Notes under the pieces: generated by a model
Seen by the model: the letters and a program-made list of their open reading frames with translations, nothing else
Told to the model about the DNA's origin: nothing
Databases searched by the model: none
Assembly (NCBI GenBank): GCA_946623755.1
Contig: CAMORK010000014.1
Span: forward strand, 1-48,931
DNA length: 48,931 nt
Direction of reading: 5' to 3'
Source of the DNA: an uncultured Butyrivibrio sp.
Lineage (GTDB): Bacteria; Bacillota; Clostridia; Lachnospirales; Lachnospiraceae
Shown: positions 1-6,779 of the stretch, piece after piece
How the letters are laid out: each line of letters opens with the position of its first letter
Position numbering within the stretch: position 1 is the stretch's first letter
Position numbers and translations under genes: made by a program

Positions 1-141
1 ATGGTTGTGAGCTTTCTCGTATATGTATATTTTACTGTTTTAGGTTAATCTGACATTTTTTACATTTTCGATTCCCCTTACATCACTATATCCATAAATA
101 AGAGAACTTCGCATTTGACCGATCTTTCCTTTGTTGTTACC

Positions 142-1272
142 TTATTTCTGCTGCTCGTAAAGTGCTGCAAAATCAACCAAACGGTCCCTGACATTTATAT
201 GCTGGGGACAGTTCTTTTCGCAAAGTCCACACTTTATGCAATCCGAAGCCTTTCCGTGATTCATGGAAAAGCGCTCATAGTACATATTGGACTTGTTTCC
301 GGTTACAACATGCATATTAAAAAGACCGAAATACTCGGGAATATTGATGTTCTTTGGACAGACTTCCGTGCAATATCTGCAGCTGGTGCACTGGATGGTT
401 CCCGTGCTGTTTAAAATCTCTGTAATCTCATCCACCAACTTATACTCTTCTTCGGAAAGTGACTTGAAATCCTGCATATAACAGGTGTTATTATTAAGTT
501 GCTCCAGATTGCTCATTCCGCTGAGCACTATCTGCACATTATCCAGGGATGCTGCGTACCTGATCGCAAGAGATGCAGGGGTCAGCATCGGGTCATTCAT
601 AGGTTTGTAGAAGTCATCAAATTTCTTCAGTGCTGTCTCAGGGAGCTTCACCAGGGCTCCGCCCTTTATCGGCTCCATGACCATCACCTTTTTGCCGTGT
701 TTTTTGGCCATCTCGTAGCAGGTGCCCGACTGTATTGCTATGCTGTCCCAGTCAAGATAGTTGATCTGAAGCTGCACAAAATCCACCTCCGGATGATCTG
801 TAAGGATCCTGTCCAGGGTTTCTGCGTCATCATGAAAAGAGAATCCGATATTCCTGACGTATCCGGCCTTTTTGAGCTTCTCGATAAAGCCGAAACCACC
901 GAATTTCTCTGTATTTATATATCTGTCTCTGCCCAGATTATGAAGCAGATAATAATCAAAATGATCAACGCCGCAGCGTCTTAACTGGTCATCAAAAAAG
1001 AACTGATAATCCTCAGGCTTTGTGACTCTGAGAATCGGCATTTTATCCGCAAGAATAAAGCTGTCTCTGGGAAATCTTTTCACCACAGCCTCTTTTACCG
1101 CCTCCTCAGAGTGCTCCTGATGATAGGGGTACGCGGTGTCAAAGTAGGTAAATCCGCGCTCCATGAAAAGATCTGCCATTTTCTTAAACTGCTCAATATC
1201 GATTGAGGCAGGATTCTCCTTATCTGTCAGTGGCAGTCTCATTGTTCCGAATCCAAGCTTCTTAGTACTCAT
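142..1272 (-). CDS. Aldo/keto reductase with C-terminal ferredoxin-like 4Fe-4S domain
   Basis: This 376-residue protein is a predicted cytoplasmic oxidoreductase reducing aldehydes or ketones. The N-terminal 280 residues form the aldo/keto reductase barrel: an early GFGTMRLP strand, the FDTAYPYH segment (catalytic Asp/Tyr), LADK (Lys) and YYLLHNLG (His). The C-terminal part carries two Cys clusters, CTSCRYCTEVCP (about 295) and CIKCGLCEKNCP (about 345), as in Fe-S aldo/keto reductases common in anaerobic clostridia, so electrons may come from ferredoxin as well as nicotinamide. The ATG at 1272 has AAAGGAG about 10 bases upstream. It sits 16 bases downstream of the next gene, so the two are probably co-transcribed. 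The substrate cannot be told from sequence. Confidence 0.93.
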   Translation of the reverse strand: MSTKKLGFGTMRLPLTDKENPASIDIEQFKKMADLFMERGFTYFDTAYPYHQEHSEEAVKEAVVKRFPRDSFILADKMPILRVTKPEDYQFFFDDQLRRCGVDHFDYYLLHNLGRDRYINTEKFGGFGFIEKLKKAGYVRNIGFSFHDDAETLDRILTDHPEVDFVQLQINYLDWDSIAIQSGTCYEMAKKHGKKVMVMEPIKGGALVKLPETALKKFDDFYKPMNDPMLTPASLAIRYAASLDNVQIVLSGMSNLEQLNNNTCYMQDFKSLSEEEYKLVDEITEILNSTGTIQCTSCRYCTEVCPKNINIPEYFGLFNMHVVTGNKSNMYYERFSMNHGKASDCIKCGLCEKNCPQHINVRDRLVDFAALYEQQK

Positions 1273-1288
1273 AGGATGAATTCTCCTT

Positions 1289-2578
1289 TCATTTGGACAT
1301 CTGCATGACCTGTCCCTGTGCGGCTTCTTTTGCTTCTTCTGACTTTTCGTCTTTGGAGGATTCTTCTGCCTTCATTTTCTCAACGTATTTAATGTCGTAC
1401 TTTAGCTCTTTTGCCAGATAAAGAAGTCCTCCGAACTTCTCTACATCTCCGCTCTCGTGAGCAGCCTTGGCGTACACTTCCATCTTCTCCTCACGCATGC
1501 GCCTGGGGTAGGTCTTAAGCAGACCAACCGCCATGTAAAAGTACGGCTCATCAATATTGCCAAGGCAGTCAAAGAGGAAATCGCAACCCTCAAGATTAAC
1601 GGGTTGTCCAAGCTTTTTTAACAGCTCAATTGTATTGCAGACGGCGTACTCATTCTTGTAATCGTTGAAATACAGGTACTTTCTTATATCTACATGATTA
1701 TTTTTTACTGCGTTAACTGTTTTTTCCAGCTCATTATCTGAGAGCACCCTCTCAAAAATATCGGTACTGATGCTGCCATCATTGGAAATTACGGAAAAGT
1801 TCGATTTTGCGATCTTGTCAGGATATTTTTTGCTGTCACGAAGCAGCTCTTTTTCCCACTGATAGCGTATGGTTCCCCAGTCATCTGTGGCAAATGCAGA
1901 ACTCCTCTTTCTATAGCTGTCTCTGAATTCTTCACGGGCGCCCTGAGGCATTTTCTCAAAATAGTCTCCTCTTTCCTTGAAAAACTTATCGAGCTCCCTT
2001 CTGATAATGTAAAGCTCAGCTACAGTGGGGAGTTTAATGATTACGCCATCAACCGTGTAAAGCTCCGCTTTGCGTTTGTTGTAGCCACATATAAGGTCAA
2101 CCGGGAGATGTCCGCCCAAGATTGAAAACCATTTACCTGATTCGCTGACCCTGAGAAAATGCGCCTTTTTGCCATTCTCAAAGATATGCAGGTGAAATGT
2201 TTCTTCGCTCAGAAGCTCTTTTGTTTTGATGTAACCAAACAATTCGCCAAAATGAGGGGTTTCTCCATATTTTACTACTTCATTCCAGCTTAATACGCTG
2301 CGATATTGTATTCCTTCTGTTTTCTTTTTACGCTTTCCAGGTAGTCCGGCAAGCACGAGCCACGGCAGTCCAATGGTGCAGGTAGGCATAAAGAGCAGGA
2401 TCGATAAATCTGTGAATGCGTCCGTTCCCGTAAGTGACTCAATTCCCATGCAAATGAAGACGGAAATAAAAAAGCCGACAAATCCACTTATTCCCATAAT
2501 TGAAAGGATTGCAAATGTAGCCAGTGCACGTCTGAAAGAACCGCCTTTATTTGCAAAATCATATAACTTTTGAAGCAT
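1289..2578 (-). CDS. Membrane-anchored protein of unknown function
   Basis: This 429-residue protein is not recognised. Two hydrophobic segments lie near the N-terminus (about residues 18-50 and 58-80). The second is followed by a basic run (GKRKKK), which suggests that the remaining ~340 residues are cytoplasmic. The soluble part is charged and mixed helix/strand, with no motif I can name. The C-terminal 30 residues are low-complexity Lys/Glu/Ala. The start at 2578 has only a weak Shine-Dalgarno (AGGAAA, rather far upstream). It precedes the aldo/keto reductase by 16 bases, so the pair probably shares a transcript, but the context gives no functional clue. Confidence 0.8.
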   Translation of the reverse strand: MLQKLYDFANKGGSFRRALATFAILSIMGISGFVGFFISVFICMGIESLTGTDAFTDLSILLFMPTCTIGLPWLVLAGLPGKRKKKTEGIQYRSVLSWNEVVKYGETPHFGELFGYIKTKELLSEETFHLHIFENGKKAHFLRVSESGKWFSILGGHLPVDLICGYNKRKAELYTVDGVIIKLPTVAELYIIRRELDKFFKERGDYFEKMPQGAREEFRDSYRKRSSAFATDDWGTIRYQWEKELLRDSKKYPDKIAKSNFSVISNDGSISTDIFERVLSDNELEKTVNAVKNNHVDIRKYLYFNDYKNEYAVCNTIELLKKLGQPVNLEGCDFLFDCLGNIDEPYFYMAVGLLKTYPRRMREEKMEVYAKAAHESGDVEKFGGLLYLAKELKYDIKYVEKMKAEESSKDEKSEEAKEAAQGQVMQMSK

Positions 2579-2617
2579 GTATTTCTTGTATTTCCTATTC
2601 TAAAAATTTTGAAAGGC

Positions 2618-3640
2618 TCAAACCTCTGCTTTTGCCTTTTCCAGGGCTTCGATCACTCTGTCGCAGAACCTGTCAAATTCAGGATCCTCCTCGTACTCAT
2701 CCGGGTGAGCGAGGACGTAATCGAGAGCCATGCGAGCGCCTTTGTGGAAAGGCACGTTTGTTGTCATCTGAGGAACAAGTCTCTTTAACTTGCTGTTATC
2801 AAACACAACTGATACGGCCTTGTCTCCCAAAAGCCCGCCTCTGAAATCATAGCCGTATTTCTCTCCCGCTTCGCTGAGGAAATCAGAAGATACGTGATAG
2901 GGCTTAAGTTCCACGCCAAGTGCATCAGCAATTGTACCATAAATCTGATCCCAGGTCAGTATTTCGTCTCCTGTTATCTGGAAAGCCTCGCCGATGGCAT
3001 GTCTGTTGCCCATAAGTCCCGTAAATCCGATCGCAAAGTCGCTGTTGAAGGTCAGTGCCCAAAGTGAAGATCCGTCACCCTGAATGATCACGGGCTTGCC
3101 CTGCTGCATTCTCCTTATCACCTGGTAGAATCCTTTATCTCCGTGCACTCCCAGCGGTATATGCCTCTCATCGTAGGTGTGACTGGGCCTTACGATGGTG
3201 ACAGGAAAACCTTCTTCGCGGTATTTCTTCAGCAAGAACTCCTCGCAGGCAATCTTGTTTCTGGAGTATTCCCAATATGGATTGGCCAGAGTTGTTCCCT
3301 CTGTGATCACATAGGAAGCAGCAGGTTTATTGTAGGCCGATGCAGAGCTGATGAAGATATACTGCTTTGTTTTTCCGGAAAAGAGCCTGTGATCACGCTC
3401 TACTGCCTTGACATCGAAGGCGATAAAATCGCTGACAACATCAAAGGTCATACCTTCAAGCTTGCTCTTTACATCTGCTTCGTCATTGATATCAGCTGTT
3501 ATTTGTTTCACGGAAGACGGCACTTTGCTCTTTCTGTTTCCTCTGTTTAAAAGAAATACCTCCCACTGAGGGTCCTGTGCCAGTCTTTTAACTATTCCCA
3601 TGCTTATGGTTCCGGTTCCGCCTATAAAAAGTGCTCTCAT
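2618..3640 (-). CDS. NAD-dependent epimerase/dehydratase (extended SDR)
   Basis: This 340-residue Rossmann-fold enzyme is of the extended short-chain dehydrogenase type. The N-terminal strand carries the GGTGTIS nucleotide-binding loop. The active site is visible as SSASAY followed by YSRNK (YxxxK, about residue 124). Extended SDRs of this kind act on nucleotide sugars or related compounds with NAD(P), and the substrate here is unknown. The ATG at 3640 is preceded by a GGGGG-type Shine-Dalgarno. It lies 30 bases downstream of the alcohol dehydrogenase remnant, whose promoter probably still drives it. The length is normal and the frame intact. Confidence 0.9.
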   Translation of the reverse strand: MRALFIGGTGTISMGIVKRLAQDPQWEVFLLNRGNRKSKVPSSVKQITADINDEADVKSKLEGMTFDVVSDFIAFDVKAVERDHRLFSGKTKQYIFISSASAYNKPAASYVITEGTTLANPYWEYSRNKIACEEFLLKKYREEGFPVTIVRPSHTYDERHIPLGVHGDKGFYQVIRRMQQGKPVIIQGDGSSLWALTFNSDFAIGFTGLMGNRHAIGEAFQITGDEILTWDQIYGTIADALGVELKPYHVSSDFLSEAGEKYGYDFRGGLLGDKAVSVVFDNSKLKRLVPQMTTNVPFHKGARMALDYVLAHPDEYEEDPEFDRFCDRVIEALEKAKAEV

Positions 3641-3670
3641 GTTATACCCCCATTATCATATTAGTAACTG

Positions 3671-3893
3671 TTACCCCAAAGCGTTCTGGTAAATCCTGTT
3701 AACGTCAGCTGCTTCCAACGGTCTTATCCTTGAAAGCTTGACTGTATCCTGCATTGTCGCATCCAGAGAAAGTGCCGAAAGGTCTTTTTCCGAGTTGGCA
3801 GCTCCGTGAGCAATGGCTTTTGCTGTATCTATCGCACTTCCGCCGCCTATGCCGATTATCATATCCGCGCCGAATGAAAGAGCTGCACAATGG
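3671..3893 (-). pseudogene. Remnant of an iron-containing alcohol dehydrogenase
   Basis: An open frame of about 74 codons carries two separated pieces of an Fe-dependent alcohol dehydrogenase (normally ~380 residues). One piece is the coenzyme-binding segment around GADMIIGIGGGSAIDTAKA. The other is the extreme C-terminus ending IRPLEAADVNRIYQNALG. About 240 residues between them, including the metal-binding His/Asp region, are missing, and the first ~75 residues are missing too. Reading upstream from the only ATG (3862) the family resemblance continues (AALSFGAD) until an in-frame TAG at about 3894-3896. A good AGGAGG site and a promoter survive just upstream without an in-frame start codon. 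So it is a relic with an intact control region, not a small gene. Confidence 0.85.
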
Positions 3894-3916
3894 TCCTCCT
3901 ATGCTTTACTTTATGT

Positions 3917-3945
3917 CTTATATTTTGTGCAGATATATTCTGCAA
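3917..3945 (-). promoter_or_regulatory. Sigma-A type promoter with TGCAGA boxes, upstream of the ADH remnant and epimerase
   Basis: On the minus strand TTGCAG (3940-3945) and TATAAG (3917-3922) are separated by 17 bases, close to the vegetative consensus. The -35 element overlaps an inverted repeat GCAGA-N5-TCTGC (3929-3943), and a further TGCAGA lies just upstream, so a regulator site is possible. Today the transcript would cross the broken alcohol dehydrogenase and reach the epimerase gene. Confidence 0.6.
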
Positions 3946-4053
3946 ATTTCTGCATAACTATGTATTTTGATGCTCCATTAATTCTAAATTCTACGCCTCT
4001 AAATTGCTATACTTTGGCGGATAAAATTTGCATAAATATTCCCTGGCAGTATT

Positions 4054-4291
4054 TTCTACTTATACGGAAAAAAGTAGTCCATGGGCGTAGAACGCCAACG
4101 AGATGAAATTTGCATAAGGGGTTATTTTCTACCTATACAGACAAAAATGGCCTATGGGCGTAGAAAGTCGAAGAGATGATTCTACCTATACAGTAAAAAG
4201 TGGCTTATGGGCGTAGAAAAACTCAGATAAAATGAATTGTAATGATATTTCTTTCTACCTATACAAACAAAAGTGGCCAGTGGGCGTAGAA
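4054..4291. repeat. Four tandem-oriented copies of a 39-bp hairpin-forming repeat
   Basis: Four copies, each exactly 39 bases, lie at 4054-4092, 4127-4165, 4180-4218 and 4253-4291, all in the same orientation. Each begins TTCTACYTATAC, has an A-rich centre, and ends TGGGCGTAGAA. The ends pair (TTCTAC/GTAGAA). After a 2-base bulge the inner CTATA can pair with TATGG in copies 2 and 3, so each copy can fold as a bulged hairpin of about 11 pairs with a 15-base loop. The unrelated spacers are 34, 14 and 34 bases. Copies differ mainly in the loop. It looks like a family of small palindromic extragenic elements, not CRISPR: repeats diverge, spacers are irregular and there are no cas genes. Confidence 0.85.
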
Positions 4292-4322
4292 ACAATGGGA
4301 ATAATAAGATGCATATAAAGCC

Positions 4323-4922
4323 CTATTCTTCCACCAGTTTTCTAATAGTCTCCCAGTCATAGCATCGCCTGAAATTATCTCCGGGGAACTCGCATCCCTG
4401 ATTCCATGGGCGGTCAATGACAAAGACCTTCAGTTCCGGAAGATGGCTGAAATACTGAAATGCAGCCGGAGAATCCTCGATGGCTATATCAAACTTCATT
4501 TTGTAATAATCTTCCAGTTCAAGACTGAAATCACTGTTCTTGATAAAGCTGTCACGGCCGTACTTATTGAGGCAGTACAGCTTGACATCGGCAAGATTAT
4601 GCTCATCCAGCCACTGCCTTGATGCCTCATACGCACTGTAGGGGCGTCCTGTTATTATGGAAATTTCATGTCCCTGATCTATCCAGCCCCTGATGGTCTC
4701 TATAGCCCCCGGGGTCTCGTCATATGATAAAAGAACTCTCGGCGAATGCCCCTCGATCATCATCTTCTCATACTGCTCATCCGTCAGCGAAAAAGTCTTT
4801 TGAAGATTAAAATCCCTGATCTCCTCATAGGGCACATTCAAGTCGAAAAGTTCTTTCACTAGCTGCGAAAAATGCTTGCCTGTCTCGCACAGACAGTCAT
4901 CGTAGTCAATATAAATATTCAT
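4323..4922 (-). CDS. HAD-superfamily 5'-nucleotidase-like phosphatase
   Basis: This 199-residue cytoplasmic protein is a predicted phosphatase of the haloacid dehalogenase superfamily. Motif I is IDYDDCLCET near the N-terminus (nucleophile and acid Asp), motif II IITGRP, motif III IEDSPAAF. The layout, with a helical cap between motifs I and II and short overall length, resembles the 5'(3')-deoxyribonucleotidase group, but the substrate is not established. It starts 2 bases after the stop of the diguanylate cyclase gene, so the pair is translationally coupled. The pairing could mean turnover of a nucleotide made or removed in the same signalling context, but that is only inference. Confidence 0.8.
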   Translation of the reverse strand: MNIYIDYDDCLCETGKHFSQLVKELFDLNVPYEEIRDFNLQKTFSLTDEQYEKMMIEGHSPRVLLSYDETPGAIETIRGWIDQGHEISIITGRPYSAYEASRQWLDEHNLADVKLYCLNKYGRDSFIKNSDFSLELEDYYKMKFDIAIEDSPAAFQYFSHLPELKVFVIDRPWNQGCEFPGDNFRRCYDWETIRKLVEE

Positions 4923-4924
4923 AG

Positions 4925-6280
4925 TTAGTCTCTTTTGGTCTCTCCTTTAGCTGTATTGTATTTGTAAACGTAATTTACCTTTACGTCTTTTCCCCGCTCA
5001 GTATCATGGAACAGATTTGTTATCCTGTTGATAACCTTCTCTATATCTCCCCTGCTGCACTCTGTAAGCATGATAAGAAAACTGAGACTCCCGTTTTGCA
5101 CCATTATATCACTCATTCTAAGAGTCTTTTCTGCAACACTGCAAAACTGTTCATCAATCTCCATGATATGCTGGGCATCAGTATCCTCGGTATCAAGCTC
5201 AAACAAAAGAATTGCCGCATCTCCGCCATATCTTCTGTAAAAGCGCATGATATACTTGTAAACCGCTGAGAAATAGTCTTTTCCAAGAAGCAATGCTCCT
5301 GATTTGTCGTTCCTCTCCTCCAATATCTGAACCAGACGGTCGAGTCTGCTCTCAGTATACGCTTCATTACTGTCGCCGCTGCTTTCGGAACCATAAATCG
5401 CATAACCATGCTTGCCGTTTTGCTTTACTCTATAAAGCGTATTGTCTGCCATGGCAAAAAGATCATTATATTCTCTGCCATGTTCTGGAATCATAACAAC
5501 ACCTATGGATATCCCCAGTGGAATTCCATGGCCTTCACCCAGAATTTTCCGGGCTGCTGTCTGAAGCTGCTTGTTAAGGCGATTGGTCAGGGATCTGACA
5601 GCTCTCTCTTGTGTCAGGTCATCGTAAAATCCAATGAACTCATCACCGCCGATTCTGCACAGAGTATCTGTTTCACGGGAGTTCTTGCGTAAAATATCCG
5701 AAAACGCTTTCAGTATCTGGTCGCCCTTTTCATGACCAAACAGATCATTGACCAGTTTGAAACTGTCCAGATCAAAGATCATAAGAGAGCCGTTCTTTCT
5801 ATTACACAGCTTGGATACACGCTCAGTACCTTTTGCCTTGTTCAAAAGACCTGTGAACCTGTCCACAGTGGCCTCTTCCTCAAGATTCTCCATCATTCTG
5901 CTGTTTTTGACAGAGTTATCGATACGCCTGATAAGAACATCCTTATTGAGTGGTTTTCTGACAAAGTCAGATGCACCCATGACAAGGCCCATCTCCTCTA
6001 CTTCGCTGTCATCTTCTCCGGATATGAAAATTACCGGGATCTTAGGCCTGCCTGAGTGTTCTTCAAATCGTCTTATCATGATGTAAGTCTCAAATCCGTC
6101 AATTTCAGGCATCATGATATCAAGCAGAATCAGATCCGGTGTATTGTTCTCTATGTACTTCATAAGTTGTTTCCCTGAGTTGACACAGGTCACATGCATA
6201 TTTTCTTCTGCAAACAGCATCTTGGCATGGTTTAGGCAGACCGGGTCGTCATCCACAACAACAATATTGTATTCAAGCAT
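4925..6280 (-). CDS. Response regulator diguanylate cyclase (REC-GGDEF plus degenerate GGDEF-like tail)
   Basis: This 451-residue cytoplasmic protein is predicted to make cyclic di-GMP from two GTP on phosphorylation. Residues 1-125 are a receiver with VVDDD acidic residues, phosphoacceptor Asp in LLDIMMPE and Lys in RKPLN. Residues ~135-300 are a GGDEF domain with an intact RIGGDEF signature (about 208) and an RETD inhibitory I-site exactly five residues before it, so product feedback is expected. Residues ~315-445 look like a second, degenerate GGDEF fold (pattern LRMSDIMVQNGSLSFLIML) with no catalytic signature. The ATG at 6280 has an excellent GGAGG. It lies downstream of a terminator, so it is probably its own transcription unit with the HAD gene. 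Confidence 0.93.
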   Translation of the reverse strand: MLEYNIVVVDDDPVCLNHAKMLFAEENMHVTCVNSGKQLMKYIENNTPDLILLDIMMPEIDGFETYIMIRRFEEHSGRPKIPVIFISGEDDSEVEEMGLVMGASDFVRKPLNKDVLIRRIDNSVKNSRMMENLEEEATVDRFTGLLNKAKGTERVSKLCNRKNGSLMIFDLDSFKLVNDLFGHEKGDQILKAFSDILRKNSRETDTLCRIGGDEFIGFYDDLTQERAVRSLTNRLNKQLQTAARKILGEGHGIPLGISIGVVMIPEHGREYNDLFAMADNTLYRVKQNGKHGYAIYGSESSGDSNEAYTESRLDRLVQILEERNDKSGALLLGKDYFSAVYKYIMRFYRRYGGDAAILLFELDTEDTDAQHIMEIDEQFCSVAEKTLRMSDIMVQNGSLSFLIMLTECSRGDIEKVINRITNLFHDTERGKDVKVNYVYKYNTAKGETKRD

Positions 6281-6319
6281 TGATTTTCCTCCGGATAAAG
6301 AAAAAGAATGTCCAACTAC

Positions 6320-6325
6320 ATTATA
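6320..6325 (-). promoter_or_regulatory. Candidate -10 element for the diguanylate cyclase gene
   Basis: A perfect TATAAT on the minus strand lies about 40 bases before the start codon at 6280 and just after the terminator hairpin. A -35 at 16-18 bases would fall inside the hairpin and is poor, so this is weak support only. Confidence 0.3.
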
Positions 6326-6335
6326 TTAAAAGAAT

Positions 6336-6368
6336 AGCCGCATGGATACCCTTAGTATTCATGCGGCT
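6336..6368 (-). terminator. Rho-independent terminator after the 103-residue gene
   Basis: AGCCGCATG (6336-6344) pairs with CATGCGGCT (6360-6368), and the stem continues inward with a mismatch (GATAC against GTATT). On the minus strand the hairpin is followed by ATTCTTTTAA. It separates the upstream phosphorelay/HD-GYP genes from the diguanylate cyclase gene. Confidence 0.75.
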
Positions 6369-6375
6369 TTGCATC

Positions 6376-6687
6376 TTAAGTATTGTCTGATTTGTCTTCC
6401 TTCATAGTCTCCTGGCCGCTGGCCCTCATTATCTTTATTCCCTCAAGAGCAACCTGATATATCATGGCCATCTCTCTGGAAGCCGGATCGTTATAACTGC
6501 ATTTGGATTTTAACGCCTTGAAATGCTGCTCTGCTTTTTCGATAACAGGCTTGGTTATCATGATTCCGTCACAATACAGCGTTCCTGTCTGCGGGTCATA
6601 TTTCGAATCTTCATACTTGGTCTTAGCAAAATCTCCTGCGCCCATAGATGCCGCCAGTTGATTTAAAAGATCCAGTTTATCTGCCAT
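6376..6687 (-). CDS. Small soluble protein of unknown function
   Basis: A 103-residue protein that I do not recognise. It has no signal peptide or membrane segment. The centre reads as a short beta pair (GTLYCDGIMITKPVI) followed by helices, and the tail is Lys/Glu/Asp-rich. The ATG at 6687 has GAGGTGG upstream. A TATACT element lies about 25 bases before the Shine-Dalgarno without a clear -35. It sits between the degenerate HD-GYP gene (92 bases upstream) and a terminator, so it is the last gene of that run. An adaptor or regulatory role in the c-di-GMP block would fit the position but nothing in the sequence proves it. Confidence 0.7.
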   Translation of the reverse strand: MADKLDLLNQLAASMGAGDFAKTKYEDSKYDPQTGTLYCDGIMITKPVIEKAEQHFKALKSKCSYNDPASREMAMIYQVALEGIKIMRASGQETMKEDKSDNT

Positions 6688-6779
6688 ATGCCGCCACCTC
6701 GCTTCAAATAGTATAAATCTACAAAATACTGAAAAAAGTAGATATATATATTATAATTCCTCTTGCATTCGGTGCGCAA

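Larger units (their letters stand above)
3894..4322. other. Gene-free stretch
   Basis: About 430 bases without a credible gene on either strand. It holds the promoter at 3917-3945, a stretch with repeated AAATTTGCATAA words (about 4024 and 4105), and the four-copy 39-bp repeat at 4054-4291. A TTCTACGCC word near 3989 may be the end of a decayed, inverted fifth copy, but it is too degenerate to count. Confidence 0.7.

Noticed and set aside
1-141. Short open frame from the first base (15 codons)
   Set aside because: Ends at base 48 with no ribosome site or family resemblance; the stretch shows nothing else identifiable.
3813-4106. Plus-strand open frame of 97 codons across the ADH remnant and repeat
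   Set aside because: It is the antisense of the dehydrogenase relic at one end and non-coding repeat sequence at the other; no ribosome site.
4054-4291. CRISPR-like array
   Set aside because: Only four diverged copies, irregular spacers (34, 14 and 34 bases) and no cas genes; the repeat itself is palindromic and loop-variable.
6330-6375. Cyclic-di-GMP riboswitch core word GCAAAGCC on the minus strand ahead of the diguanylate cyclase gene
   Set aside because: The word belongs to the foot of a simple terminator hairpin; the other conserved parts of a GEMM aptamer are absent.
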